Both the position numbers and the translations under genes were made by a program. The notes beneath the pieces were generated by a model that saw only the letters and a list, made by a program, of their open reading frames with translations, was not told the origin of the DNA and made no database searches. Below, one piece after another: positions 53,175 through 63,039 of a DNA stretch of 64,000 bases. Position 1 is the first letter of the stretch. Every line of letters begins with the position of its first letter. The stretch is from Celerinatantimonas yamalensis (GTDB taxonomy: Bacteria; Pseudomonadota; Gammaproteobacteria; Enterobacterales; Celerinatantimonadaceae), in contig NZ_JBEQCT010000009.1 in the NCBI RefSeq assembly GCF_046054155.1, positions 129,483 through 193,482 on the forward strand. Reading direction: 5' to 3'.

Positions 53175-54889
53175 CAGGTTCTCTCCGTTTTACTCAACCA
53201 CATATCTTGCATTGATCCAGTTTTAATCTGCATGGGATAAACATGCTCTTCTGGATCAACTAATATATCCATAAAAACTACTTTCCCTTGTTGCGCAAAT
53301 GCCCAGTCAAATGCATCACCCAATTGATTCGGCTCGCTGACTTGAATACCGACATGTCCATAGGCCTGCGCGAGTTTCACAAAATCAGGAACAGATTCCA
53401 TATACGACTGCGATTGCCGCCCACCATAGAACATTTTTTGCCACTGTTTCACCATGCCCAAAGAGCGGTTATTGAGCGAGACGATCACAACTGGAATATG
53501 GTATTGCATACAAGTAGAAAGCTCTTGAATGTTCATCTGAATAGAGCCATCACCGGTCACACACACCACGACTTCATCAGGATGAGCTAATTTCACGCCC
53601 ATCGCTGCGGGTAGACCAAACCCCATGGTCCCTAAACCACCAGAGTTAATCCATCGCCGAGGCTGCTTAAAGGGGTAATAGAGTGCTGTAAACATCTGGT
53701 GCTGGCCAACATCAGAGGCGACATACGCATTACCGTGTGTCGCTCGATAAAGGGCTTCAATCACCTGTTGAGGTTTGATGATCGTTTCACTCTTGGCGTA
53801 GGATAAACAATGTCGCTCTTTCCAAGTAGATATCTGTGCCCACCAATCGTTCAAGCGAGTTTTCTCAGGCAGTTCTTTCTCAGCTAAGAGCTGTTGCATC
53901 TGCTCAAGTACAGCATCCACAGTGCCAACAATTGGAATATCGGCTGCAATCGTTTTGGAAATCGACGTGGGATCAATATCAATATGAACAACGCACGCAT
54001 CTGGACAAAACTTCGCGACGTTATTGGTCACGCGATCATCAAAGCGAGCCCCTACAGCAAAAATCAGATCGCTATGGTGCATGGCTTGATTCGCTTCATA
54101 GGTACCATGCATCCCCAGCATGCCTAGAAATTGTTGATCATCGCCAGCGAACGCCCCAAGGCCCATCAAGGTTGATGTGACAGGCAAATTGAGTTGATGA
54201 GCCATTTGTCTAACTGCCTCAGAAGCATTAGCGATAATTGCGCCGCCCCCAATATACATCACAGGCCGTTTGGCACTAATGATCGCTTTGAGCGCTTTTC
54301 TAACCTGCCCTTTATGCCCCTTCACAGTGGGATTATAAGAGCGCAAACTCACTGACTCTGGATACTGATACGGAAATTTAAGCTGCGGGTTTTGAATATC
54401 TTTCGGTAGATCAACAACGACAGGCCCCGGACGACCACTCGCGGCAATGTAATAAGCTTTTTTAATAATCGTTGGGATATCTTCCGGGTGTTTCACCAAA
54501 AAACTGTGTTTAACAACAGGACGGGAGACCCCTACCATGTCCGTTTCCTGAAACGCGTCATCGCCAATTAAAGAAGTGGCTACTTGTCCGGACAAGATAA
54601 CCAGTGGAATTGAATCCATATAAGCAGTCGCAATTCCGGTAATCGTATTGGTGGCCCCAGGGCCTGAGGTGACCAAAACTGTGCCGACCTCGCCAGTTGA
54701 ACGCGCATAGCCATCAGCCATATGCACGGCAGCTTGTTCATGTCGAACCAGAATATGCTCAATATCTGAGTTATCAAACAGTGCATCATAAATATCAAGG
54801 ACAGAACCGCCAGGGTAACCAAATATATGTTTAACCCCTTGATCCTGTAAGGATCGGACGACCATCTCGGCGCCAGATAACTTCTCCAT
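53174..54889 (-). CDS. ilvI: acetolactate synthase large subunit
   Basis: Catalytic TPP/FAD enzyme for valine, leucine and isoleucine synthesis, 571 aa (E. coli 574). The catalytic Glu lies in VRHEQAAVHMADGYAR, the FAD region is GARFDDRVTNNVAKF, and the TPP motif runs from VTGDGSIQMNIQEL to SLNNRSLGM. Divergent from leuL-leuA, so leucine pathway genes face each other across about 280 bp. No leader peptide is visible in front of it. Confidence 0.96.
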   Translation of the reverse strand: MEKLSGAEMVVRSLQDQGVKHIFGYPGGSVLDIYDALFDNSDIEHILVRHEQAAVHMADGYARSTGEVGTVLVTSGPGATNTITGIATAYMDSIPLVILSGQVATSLIGDDAFQETDMVGVSRPVVKHSFLVKHPEDIPTIIKKAYYIAASGRPGPVVVDLPKDIQNPQLKFPYQYPESVSLRSYNPTVKGHKGQVRKALKAIISAKRPVMYIGGGAIIANASEAVRQMAHQLNLPVTSTLMGLGAFAGDDQQFLGMLGMHGTYEANQAMHHSDLIFAVGARFDDRVTNNVAKFCPDACVVHIDIDPTSISKTIAADIPIVGTVDAVLEQMQQLLAEKELPEKTRLNDWWAQISTWKERHCLSYAKSETIIKPQQVIEALYRATHGNAYVASDVGQHQMFTALYYPFKQPRRWINSGGLGTMGFGLPAAMGVKLAHPDEVVVCVTGDGSIQMNIQELSTCMQYHIPVVIVSLNNRSLGMVKQWQKMFYGGRQSQSYMESVPDFVKLAQAYGHVGIQVSEPNQLGDAFDWAFAQQGKVVFMDILVDPEEHVYPMQIKTGSMQDMWLSKTERT

Positions 54890-55094
54890 GCCAGCCTCCA
54901 GGCTCTCATTGTTGTTCTATTATATCAGCCCACAATCGTGGGTATGGTGGCAGCTAACCTTACCATGTTACGACATGATAGCGAATAAGTTTACATACCG
55001 ACAGGTTAGAAACATCAACTTTTAATCAAAAACAGCAAAATAACTCCAATATATGACTAGGTTTGGATTTTTTATTTCTAATTTATTTTATTTG

Positions 55095-55122
55095 TTGGAA
55101 TATTTTTAAATCGTAGTATACT
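55095..55122 (+). promoter_or_regulatory. promoter candidate for leuL-leuA
   Basis: TTGGAA (55095-55100), 16 bp, TATACT (55117-55122). The predicted start near 55130 leaves about 40 nt before the leuL ATG, a distance that suits an attenuator transcript. Confidence 0.55.
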
Positions 55123-55170
55123 CATATTGTTCCGCTTAATTATTGGACACTTCTCAACGAGTAAGGCGAT

Positions 55171-55251
55171 ATGATGCAATTGATTTGGACCACACAACAG
55201 ATGCTCAGACTACTTCTAACAGGCTTAATGCCTGCGGGTCTGGCTGTCTAA
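55171..55251 (+). CDS. leuL: leu operon leader peptide
   Basis: 26-aa leader peptide (MMQLIWTTQQMLRLLLTGLM, then PAGLAV). Seven of 26 codons are Leu, four of them clustered (CTC, CTA, CTT, CTA at codons 12-16). GTAAGG precedes the ATG. The gene is followed by a terminator hairpin at 55274-55296 and by leuA, the arrangement of leucine attenuation: stalling at the Leu codons when leucyl-tRNA is low lets leuA be transcribed. Confidence 0.88.
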   Translation: MMQLIWTTQQMLRLLLTGLMPAGLAV

Positions 55252-55302
55252 CTGTTCAATCAGTTACATCGACAACCCGCTTCATTCAGGCGGGTTTTTT
55301 TA
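55232..55302 (+). terminator. leu attenuator
   Basis: Terminator stem AACCCGC/GCGGGTT (55274-55280, 55290-55296) with a 9-nt loop and a T-run. A GCGGGT inside the end of leuL (near 55233-55238) can pair with the same ACCCGC, giving a competing antiterminator. Confidence 0.8.
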
Positions 55303-55344
55303 TGCTTTAAATAATATTAATTCGACAATCGAAAGGATTTTCCC

Positions 55345-56928
55345 ATGACAGACCAGGTAATGATCTTTGACACGACTCTTCGCGATGGTGAACAGGCGTT
55401 AGCCGCGAGTCTCACTGTAAATGAAAAATTACAAATCGCCCTGGCTCTGGAAAAGCTAGGCGTTGATATTATGGAGGTTGGCTTCCCGGTTTCATCACCC
55501 GGTGACTTTGAATCCGTTCGTACCATTGCCAGTCATATAAAAGACAGCCGAGTCTGTGCGTTATCTCGGGCATTACCGGGTGATATTGATGCGGCAGGCC
55601 AAGCACTAAATATAGCGGAAGCCTTTCGCATCCATACTTTTATCTCTACCTCGGATGTGCACGTACAAAGTAAATTACGGCGAAGTTTTGATGATGTGTT
55701 AGAGATGGGAGTCAAGGCGGTCAAACATGCACGCCGCTACACCGATGATGTCGAGTTTTCGTGTGAAGATGCGGGTCGAACACCTATCGATAACCTCTGC
55801 CGGATGGTCGAGGCCGCCATCAAAGCAGGGGCCACCACAGTTAATATTCCTGATACGGTGGGCTATACCCTTCCCTCGGAATTTGGTGGGATTATCCAGC
55901 AGCTGTTTAATCGCGTTCCTAATATTGATCAAGCTATTATCTCGGTTCATTGTCATGATGATTTAGGAATGTCAGTGGCTAACTCATTGACAGCAGTTGC
56001 CTTTGGGGCCCGTCAGATAGAATGCACTATCAATGGAATTGGCGAGCGCGCTGGTAATACCTCTCTAGAAGAGGTCGTCATGGCGCTGAAAACACGCAGT
56101 GAGCTGCTCAAGGCTCATACCCGTATCAATACCCAAGAGATCTATCGCACCAGTCAATTGGTCAGTCGATTGTGTAACATGCCCGTGCAATCAAACAAAG
56201 CGATTGTTGGCGCCAATGCCTTTTCACACTCATCAGGGATCCATCAAGATGGGATGCTGAAAAACCAAAACACTTATGAAATTATGACACCTGATAGCAT
56301 TGGCTTACCCCAAAATATCCTAAATTTAACTTCGCGTTCAGGTCGTCATGTGATTAAACATCGGATGAGTGAATTAGGCTACAGCGAAGATGACTATAAC
56401 TTAAATGAGTTATATGAAAGTTTCTTGGAACTTGCTGATCGTAAAGGACAAGTATTTGATTATGATCTGGAAGCTTTATTATTTTTTAACAACCAGCGCC
56501 AAGATGCTGATTTCTTTGAATTGGATTATTTGGGCGTACAATCGGGCTCAGAAGTTGTTGCAACCGCCACAGTCAAATTGAAAGCGGGCGATAAGGTAAT
56601 GACAGAAGCCGCAACGGGTAATGGCCCCATTGACGCAGCCTATCACTGCTTAAGCCGTATGACAGGCTATGATATCACGATTGACGATTACTCGATTAAA
56701 GCTGCCGGTGGTGGCCGTGGGGGAAATCAAAAAGCAGATATTAAAGATGCGCTGGGTAAAGCCGATATTGTAGCCAAGTATCAAGGGCGAACATTCCATG
56801 GCATGGGGCTGGCAACAGATATTGTTCAAGCTTCAGCGAAAGCGTTCGTGCATGTGTTGAATAACATTCATCGAGCTGAAACGATTGCTAAAGAGAAAGA
56901 AAAACAGCGCGAGAGCAAAAGCGCTTAA
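55345..56928 (+). CDS. leuA: 2-isopropylmalate synthase
   Basis: First committed step of leucine synthesis: acetyl-CoA plus 2-oxoisovalerate. The 527-aa product (E. coli 523) has the catalytic DTTLRDGEQALAASLT, metal-binding SVHCHDDLGMSVANS, GERAGNTSLEEVVMAL and a C-terminal leucine-feedback domain with GGGRGGNQKADIKDAL. The linked leuBCD genes do not follow; a transglutaminase-like gene begins 44 bp before its stop. Controlled by leuL attenuation. Confidence 0.97.
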   Translation: MTDQVMIFDTTLRDGEQALAASLTVNEKLQIALALEKLGVDIMEVGFPVSSPGDFESVRTIASHIKDSRVCALSRALPGDIDAAGQALNIAEAFRIHTFISTSDVHVQSKLRRSFDDVLEMGVKAVKHARRYTDDVEFSCEDAGRTPIDNLCRMVEAAIKAGATTVNIPDTVGYTLPSEFGGIIQQLFNRVPNIDQAIISVHCHDDLGMSVANSLTAVAFGARQIECTINGIGERAGNTSLEEVVMALKTRSELLKAHTRINTQEIYRTSQLVSRLCNMPVQSNKAIVGANAFSHSSGIHQDGMLKNQNTYEIMTPDSIGLPQNILNLTSRSGRHVIKHRMSELGYSEDDYNLNELYESFLELADRKGQVFDYDLEALLFFNNQRQDADFFELDYLGVQSGSEVVATATVKLKAGDKVMTEAATGNGPIDAAYHCLSRMTGYDITIDDYSIKAAGGGRGGNQKADIKDALGKADIVAKYQGRTFHGMGLATDIVQASAKAFVHVLNNIHRAETIAKEKEKQRESKSA

Positions 56929-57877
56929 ATACATCATCAATGCAAGGCTGGGGCTGACCCTAGCCTTGCTATTCATGGTGCCTCAAACTTTCAGCAAACA
57001 GCTGGCATTTCAGCGCCAAGGACAAATGTTTCACATTACTTGGCAAGATCGACAACAACAACGCCAACAAATACAATTTACCTTACAGCAGTACCCTCAT
57101 GATCTCACATATTTTTCCGCTTATAATCGAAAACAAGTCAACCAATATATTGCTCAAAATTTGCGGCAAATAGCCAACCAACAAGACCCTAAAAAGGCCC
57201 GAGTCACCGTGGGTGTCAGCTCAAACAGCGTACATTGGCAAATACAGACAAACGACCCACAACTGCAACAAACATTGCGCTCGCAGCTGCAACAACGCTC
57301 TGAGCAAAGCTACCTTAATTATCTCGCAGATCATCGCTGGCGATTATTTGAAAGCCCATCGGGTCAGCAGGGCGTCATCCCTAATCATGCCTTAATAGCC
57401 AACCAAAGCGCCGCCTATTTAAAATCTATTGCAGCATTTTTTTTCCCACCCAAAAGTCAAGCCAGTGATTTTCCACAACAGCTCAATGCGCTACTTGGAT
57501 TTATCCAAAGCATCCCATATAACTCGTTGCAAAGTCGAGATGGCTATCGAGGGGCTGGGTTTATGACCCCCATTCAAGTGATTCGTAACAACATGGGAGA
57601 CTGTGATAGTAAAACTACTTTATTAGCAGCTATCTTATTGGCGGCAAGACCTAAGCTAAAAACAGCAATGGTCTATATGCCCGATCATGCTTTTTTGGCG
57701 ATTAACTGGCCAGCTCAAGGCAATGAGCAAACCGCTCTTGTCGATCAAAAACCATGGGTAGTGGCCGACCCGACTGGGCCGGCGTTATTGGCGCTGGGGG
57801 AGGTCTCCGCACAAAGCCGCCATTATCTGCAAAGTCGCTACTATCGTGTACTCATCAACAAGGCTAACTCACCTTAG
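56885..57877 (+). CDS. transglutaminase-like cysteine protease-fold protein
   Basis: 330 aa. A basic start is followed by a hydrophobic helix (RLGLTLALLFMVPQTFS), probably a signal peptide or anchor, then a Gln-rich region and a transglutaminase-type core. The possible Cys-His-Asp triad lies in MGDCDSKTTLLAAILL, PDHAFLAINW and WVVADPTGP. The start is unclear: a TTG at 56885 inside leuA gives the full frame, and the first in-frame ATG (56975) would cut the signal. The likely role is periplasmic peptide or wall processing; no substrate is suggested by the neighbours. Its 3' end overlaps the convergent pilZ gene by 14 bp. Confidence 0.75.
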   Translation: MLKRKKNSARAKALKYIINARLGLTLALLFMVPQTFSKQLAFQRQGQMFHITWQDRQQQRQQIQFTLQQYPHDLTYFSAYNRKQVNQYIAQNLRQIANQQDPKKARVTVGVSSNSVHWQIQTNDPQLQQTLRSQLQQRSEQSYLNYLADHRWRLFESPSGQQGVIPNHALIANQSAAYLKSIAAFFFPPKSQASDFPQQLNALLGFIQSIPYNSLQSRDGYRGAGFMTPIQVIRNNMGDCDSKTTLLAAILLAARPKLKTAMVYMPDHAFLAINWPAQGNEQTALVDQKPWVVADPTGPALLALGEVSAQSRHYLQSRYYRVLINKANSP

Positions 57878-58157
57878 AAAACTCAATCCCAACAACAATC
57901 CCTTCATCATCCGGCTTAACATGTACCACATGCCCTTCAGCTTGCAGCGCCAGTACACCAGGACGACCCGGTTTAAGCTCTAAAGTAACTTGATCGCCTA
58001 ACTGTAGATCAGTTTCCTTAAACATCACTCCCATGCCAGTAGCACTGAGATCATGACAAATACCATGCAGCTCGATATTAGCAAAACGTACCTGTACAGG
58101 TGACTTAACTAACATTCGAATAAACGAGCGCTTTTCCATCTCTGCGTTGATCACCAT
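57864..58157 (-). CDS. PilZ domain protein
   Basis: 97-aa single-domain c-di-GMP-binding protein. The RxxxR motif is in EKRSFIRM and the D/NxSxxG motif in DLSATGMG, so nucleotide binding is likely. GGGAGAGA precedes the ATG at 58157. It lies 20 bp after the PhoH/PIN gene on the same strand and may be cotranscribed. The target of c-di-GMP control is unknown. Confidence 0.88.
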   Translation of the reverse strand: MVINAEMEKRSFIRMLVKSPVQVRFANIELHGICHDLSATGMGVMFKETDLQLGDQVTLELKPGRPGVLALQAEGHVVHVKPDDEGIVVGIEFSKVS

Positions 58158-58177
58158 TCTCTCTCCCTGGTTTAAGG

Positions 58178-59566
58178 CTAAAGTTCCTGCTCAGCAAAAG
58201 ATGCTAATCGACTACGTACCACACCATTGAGGTACACATTGGCACTGCCTTCAAAATTTTTAAAGCGTTCTACAATATAGGTTAGGCCTGATGTAACAGC
58301 CGTCAGGTAATTACTATCAATTTGCGATAAATTCCCACAGCAAACCAACTTGGTTCCTTCACCGCACCGCGTAATAATGGTCTTAAGCTGTGAAGCGGTA
58401 AGATTTTGGCATTCATCTAAAAATACAAATGAGTTTTGAATGCTACGTCCACGCATAAAGTTCACGGATTTAAACTGAATATTAGCCTTATCCATAATGT
58501 AATGCAGTGATCCATCCATCGATTCATCATTATGATGTAACACTTCGAGTGTGTCGGTCACAGCGGCCAACCATGGCATCATTTTTTCTTCTTCTGAGCC
58601 AGGTAAAAAGCCGATTGATTCGGCAATCTCTGGTGTATTACGCGTGACAATGACTTTGCTATAGATGCCTCGTTCAATCACAAGCTCTAATGCGCAGGCC
58701 ATTGCGAGAAGTGTTTTCCCGCACCCAGCCGGCCCTGTTAAAATCACTAACTCAATATTTGGATCAAGTAATGCGTCCAATGCCATCGCCTGATAAATAT
58801 TTTTCGGATGGATCCCCCAGGCCGTGCGCCCCATCAACCTTTCATAGCCTAAATCTTGCAACTCAATTTGTTGCTCATCATAACGAACTACACGAGCAGC
58901 AAAACTTTGTGTATCGTCAATAATATACTGATTAATATAGGGTGATTCGAGTAGCTCTGCGGGTATAGTATGAAATGTATCACGGCCCTGAGTGACGCTA
59001 TCACAGGTTTTAACACGCCCCCAAAAACTACCTTCTAAATGGTTAAACCCTTTGGCTAAAAACTGAATATCATCAATCAGCTGATCAGAGCGGTAATCTT
59101 CAACGCCAGACATTCCAGCCCCTTTCGCCTTTAATCGCATATTAATATCTTTGGTTACCAGAACGACAGTGCGGGGTTGATGCTGTTTTTGTAAATAAAG
59201 AGCCGCATTAATAATACGATTATCAGGTTCATCAGCGGTGAAATTTTTAGCTTGCTGGTCGAGCGTGTGATCAGCAAAAATAGCAATTTTACCACTGGCA
59301 TGTGTTTCACTAGCATTAGCTAGAGGGACTCCTTCTTGAATCAGTTCGGGTGATGCTTCGGCAAAGATGTTTTCTAAAGTACGAATCGCCACACGGGCGT
59401 CTCGGCTCACATCTTTATGACGATCTTTGATCCGATCCAACTCTTCAAGTACCGTCATCGGGATCACCACATCATGTTCTTGGAATTGATAAACGGCAAG
59501 AGGATCGTGCAGAAGGACGTTCGTATCAAGGATATAGACTTTAGTTAAGGCTGGCTTACTTCCCAT
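58178..59566 (-). CDS. PhoH family protein with N-terminal PIN domain
   Basis: 462 aa. A PIN ribonuclease-like domain (VYILDTNVLLHDPLAVY, TVLEELDRIKD, TKDINMRLKAKG; acidic residues in place) is joined to a PhoH ATPase with Walker A GPAGCGKTLLAMA, SIGFLPGSEEEKMMPW and Walker B FVFLDECQNL. This is the PhoH2/YlaK architecture, described as RNA helicase-nucleases in some bacteria. Followed by pilZ. Confidence 0.92.
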   Translation of the reverse strand: MGSKPALTKVYILDTNVLLHDPLAVYQFQEHDVVIPMTVLEELDRIKDRHKDVSRDARVAIRTLENIFAEASPELIQEGVPLANASETHASGKIAIFADHTLDQQAKNFTADEPDNRIINAALYLQKQHQPRTVVLVTKDINMRLKAKGAGMSGVEDYRSDQLIDDIQFLAKGFNHLEGSFWGRVKTCDSVTQGRDTFHTIPAELLESPYINQYIIDDTQSFAARVVRYDEQQIELQDLGYERLMGRTAWGIHPKNIYQAMALDALLDPNIELVILTGPAGCGKTLLAMACALELVIERGIYSKVIVTRNTPEIAESIGFLPGSEEEKMMPWLAAVTDTLEVLHHNDESMDGSLHYIMDKANIQFKSVNFMRGRSIQNSFVFLDECQNLTASQLKTIITRCGEGTKLVCCGNLSQIDSNYLTAVTSGLTYIVERFKNFEGSANVYLNGVVRSRLASFAEQEL

Positions 59567-59793
59567 ATATGCCCTCCGATCTATGGCAGGGAGTGGGTGG
59601 TGGCTAGGTAGTGATTCCCCTAGCTTACTGATCTACTAAAACACCGAATACAATCGACCGCAAGCAACAATCATCACTTGACGAGTCTGCATCTTCATAT
59701 TGAGTCTAGACTATCCTGACATCTCTTTTATGACAACACATTGAATCAACGACTGATTGGTGAATTTATGAGCAGTACACTGAATTGGCTGAA

Positions 59794-61215
59794 TTAAGTG
59801 CCGCAGAATGTTTGATAGCTTTCATCAGGAAAATGAGGTTCGTCTTGCAGCGCAACATCGGCATCGGCGAGCTGATATGGGGTTTGCATCGCTTGCATAA
59901 GCTGGCTGAACAAAGCGCTTTGACCCGTTTGCTCAAACTGCTCAATAATAGTTTCAATAAAATGATTACGCGGAATAACCCGCGGATTAGCTTGGTGCAT
60001 TAACGCGACGCGTTTATCTGCAAACTTGTCCTCAACAATGAGCTGCCATTGTTTAAACCAAGTTTCAAGCGATGCATGCACAACCCCACCATGACCCGAT
60101 AGACGCAGGGTGAGCGCATCAAAAGTGTTGGTGTAATCAAGTCGATGTGCACGCATATGCTCAAGCAATGACTGGATGAGAACTTGCTGATCACCATCAC
60201 TTGCTAACAACCCCAATTTATTCATCCACATCTGCGTAAATTGTTGATTAAATTCCTCTGAAAATGAATCTAGAACAGCGACCAGTTGAGTCCTAGCCAG
60301 CTCTTGAGGAGCACTCATTAACACCAGCAAACACTCGGCCAAGCGCGCAAGGTTCCACTGAATGATCTGCGGTTGTTGACCATACGCATAGCGTCCCTGG
60401 CTATCAATGGAGCTAAACACGCGCTGAAAATCAAACTGATTCATCATCGCGCAAGGTCCATAATCAATAGTATCGCCACTGACTAAAGTGTTATCGGTAT
60501 TCATCACCCCATGGATAAAACCAATGCGCATCCAGTCGACAATGAGGCGGATCTGCGCACTGATAACATGCTGGAAAAAGCTAAGAACTCGTTCATCCCC
60601 TTGGGCCACAATCATTGGATAATGCTGGGTTATAGCCAGCTCCATTAAGGCCCTTAGAGATACAATCTCTTGACGAGCAGCCAAATATTGAAAACTCCCG
60701 ATACGGATGTGGCTAGCGGCAACTCGGGTCACGAGCGCACCATCCGTGGGCCCTGATTGACGCATAATCGTCTCACCAGTTTTCACCACGGCGAGTGTTC
60801 GCGTTGTGGCAACGCCTAATCCGTGTAAGGCCTCACTCATCACATATTCACGAATCGCGGCCCCTAAAGCGCACCATCCATCACCTCTTCGAGAAAAAGG
60901 TGTAACACCCGAGCCTTTCAACTGAATATCCCAGCAGCGCAGGTTAGCGTCCTGCCAAGCGCCTAATAGATGCGCTCGGCCATCACCTAATAGTGGTACA
61001 AACTGACCGAACTGATGCCCTGCATACGCTAAGGCTGCACTAGGAAAATCACCCTGCCCCGAAGCTAAGGCAACTTTTTGCGCCTCATTCAATTTCAAGC
61101 CTAACTCTTGGGACAACGACTCGTTCCATTGCACCAACTCTGGAGCCACCCAAGCACACACCTTCGCGGGATGACTTAAATCTGCGACAGCTTGATAGGG
61201 ATTAGTTAGTTTCAT
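59794..61215 (-). CDS. selO: protein adenylyltransferase SelO
   Basis: Pseudokinase-fold enzyme that transfers AMP to proteins, linked to oxidative stress. The 473-aa product (E. coli YdiU/SelO 478) has YAGHQFGQFVPLLGDGRAHL, IQLKGSGVTPFSRRGDG, RVAASHIRIGSFQ, GVMNTDNTLVSGDTIDYGP (metal-binding Asp) and NPRVIPRNHFIE. The C-terminal FCGT keeps a Cys where eukaryotic SelO has selenocysteine. Confidence 0.95.
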   Translation of the reverse strand: MKLTNPYQAVADLSHPAKVCAWVAPELVQWNESLSQELGLKLNEAQKVALASGQGDFPSAALAYAGHQFGQFVPLLGDGRAHLLGAWQDANLRCWDIQLKGSGVTPFSRRGDGWCALGAAIREYVMSEALHGLGVATTRTLAVVKTGETIMRQSGPTDGALVTRVAASHIRIGSFQYLAARQEIVSLRALMELAITQHYPMIVAQGDERVLSFFQHVISAQIRLIVDWMRIGFIHGVMNTDNTLVSGDTIDYGPCAMMNQFDFQRVFSSIDSQGRYAYGQQPQIIQWNLARLAECLLVLMSAPQELARTQLVAVLDSFSEEFNQQFTQMWMNKLGLLASDGDQQVLIQSLLEHMRAHRLDYTNTFDALTLRLSGHGGVVHASLETWFKQWQLIVEDKFADKRVALMHQANPRVIPRNHFIETIIEQFEQTGQSALFSQLMQAMQTPYQLADADVALQDEPHFPDESYQTFCGT

Positions 61216-61240
61216 TGCAAAGCCTAGCTCAAATTAAAAA

Positions 61241-62086
61241 TTAGCTCATCGACCATACCGTGAGTGACGCAACCAAGCAATAGCCACCGAATAGATACCA
61301 TTTACCATTCTCTAGCCAACTTGATAACCAGCGCATCGCTGCTAGACCCGCCAAAAAGCTAAATACCATCCCCAATAACCCTAATGAGAAGGTGTGAGCT
61401 AAACTACTTACCACATCGGGTGACGATAAAGCTTGATGCTTGATTAAACGATAAGCTTCTTTGGCAATAACCACAGGCGTTAACACCACCGCCAGCGCAA
61501 AACTAAATTCCTCTGAGATTCGGCGAGGAACGCCCAATAGCAACCCGGTGGAAATAGTTGCCCCAGAGCGCGAAAAACCGCGAAATGGTAAACATAACCC
61601 TTGGACAAAACCAATGATTACCGACGATTTAAGTGTGACAGCACTTGAATACTGCCGCTTAACCAATGCAGATGTAATAATCAATACACCGGCTGCTGCC
61701 AATCCACCTGCAATTAAACGAGTATCGCCAAAGAGTTGCTCAATTTCAAAATTGGGATTGCCATGGCCAACCACATGCTTGATCAAAAATAGAAGTGCGA
61801 GTCCAACAACACCTGTTACGCCAGTCGCAATCACCAGCCGAATGACATTTGCCCTAAACTGTTTAACCGATTGAAAATAAGTCGTTCGCCAGCTTTTCCA
61901 AAAATAAACGATGACAGCAAACATCGTCCCAGTGTGAAGCATCACCAGTAGTAATGTCATCGCCGGCGCGGTGGGATCTAGTCCCATTAATTTTTCAGCC
62001 AGAATAACATGGGCAGAGCTTGAAATAGGAAGTAACTCAGCAAACCCTTGAACAATGGCTAGAATTAAAATTTGAATAATGTGCAT
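61241..62086 (-). CDS. uppP: undecaprenyl-diphosphatase
   Basis: Integral membrane phosphatase (BacA/UppP) that recycles the lipid carrier of cell-wall synthesis, 281 aa with eight or so TM helices. The E/Q-x3-E motif is QGFAELLPISSSAH and the phosphate loop is FRGFSRSGATISTGLLLG. It lies 25 bp after... selO reads in the same direction and starts 25 bp downstream, so the two could be cotranscribed, uppP first. Confidence 0.93.
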   Translation of the reverse strand: MHIIQILILAIVQGFAELLPISSSAHVILAEKLMGLDPTAPAMTLLLVMLHTGTMFAVIVYFWKSWRTTYFQSVKQFRANVIRLVIATGVTGVVGLALLFLIKHVVGHGNPNFEIEQLFGDTRLIAGGLAAAGVLIITSALVKRQYSSAVTLKSSVIIGFVQGLCLPFRGFSRSGATISTGLLLGVPRRISEEFSFALAVVLTPVVIAKEAYRLIKHQALSSPDVVSSLAHTFSLGLLGMVFSFLAGLAAMRWLSSWLENGKWYLFGGYCLVASLTVWSMS

Positions 62087-62228
62087 AACAGCCTAATTTA
62101 TAAAGTAATGGATAAATAACGAGCTCTCAACGTGATCGTTAGAATTAAAAACGCGATTTAACTCAGACAAAAGGCAGTATTTTGTCCTGTGCCATTGTAA
62201 AACTCAATACATAGATACTCAGATCAAC

Positions 62229-62916
62229 TCATGACCTCCTTCTACCAATGGCTGCCACGACTGAACGCGATATTTGGCTAAGCTCTTGCAAACCTCGACC
62301 ACTTTGAGCTTGCAGTACATTAAACATATGCTGCATTGCTTGCAGCGACCGTAAACTATACGCATCCCCATCAATCACGTCTTGTGCACGGCAGTACGCT
62401 TCCACATCGCGCGACAGTATAAACGTGTCCTTACCTATGACACGCAATGTATAAGCCGCTGTATTTCCGCCAAGACGAGCACCATTTTTTCAAATAGAGC
62501 CATAACCCAACAATATCGTCTCTTGGCCAGTTCGCAATAAATGAGCTAAAACTTCCACTTTTTTGCGCAATTGTGCTAATCATCAAACAGTTATGACTAA
62601 TTGTTTGGACCTTCTTAACGTTACGAATAATCTGTGGATCAGCCGATTTTTGCTCCAACATCTCAGGAGGCATGAGCAATAATTTCGCAATTTGAAAATC
62701 CCAAAAAACCTCGCAAAATCCGGCCCACTTAGCATCAACAACGGACCAATAAAAACCACTTTGAAAAATTTTGCGGGTAAACTCCTCAAGCCAACGATCA
62801 TCACTTAACCGTTCCAGCTGTTGGCTCGATAAAGGACTAGGCAATAATGATTCAAGTGCATTCACCGAACCTTTTTGCTCAGCTGCTAGCTGGTATAAAT
62901 CATGATAACTTTGCAT
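62229..62916 (-). pseudogene. frameshifted DNA-3-methyladenine glycosylase I-like gene
   Basis: Two frames make one protein. 62916 down to about 62490 encodes DDRWLEEFTRKIFQSGFYWS, DAKWAGFCEVFWDF, NVKKVQTISHNCLM and NWPRDDIVGLWLYLKK. The second frame continues with NGARLGGNTAAYTLRVIGKD, TFILSRDVEAY and ISRSVVAAI, ending at 62229. The shift falls at a run of six A on the coding strand (62485-62490); removing one A restores the frame (LKNGARLGG). It is one simple lesion, so a recent pseudogene, a homopolymer sequencing error or slippage are all possible. Family: Tag-like HhH base-excision glycosylases. Confidence 0.75.
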
Positions 62917-62983
62917 AAATAGTTAGCAATAATGAAAGACTCACTATTAAAGCATACTAACAATTAAGTGAAAAATATGAGAA

Positions 62984-63016
62984 TAAAAAAAGCCATCGAT
63001 ATTTATTCGATGGCTT
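62984..63016 (-). terminator. terminator after the YohC-like gene
   Basis: AAGCCATCGA/TCGATGGCTT (62990-62999, 63007-63016), 7-nt loop. The minus strand continues into a T-run. Confidence 0.9.
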
Positions 63017-63039
63017 TTCGTAACGAAATACGTTAATAA

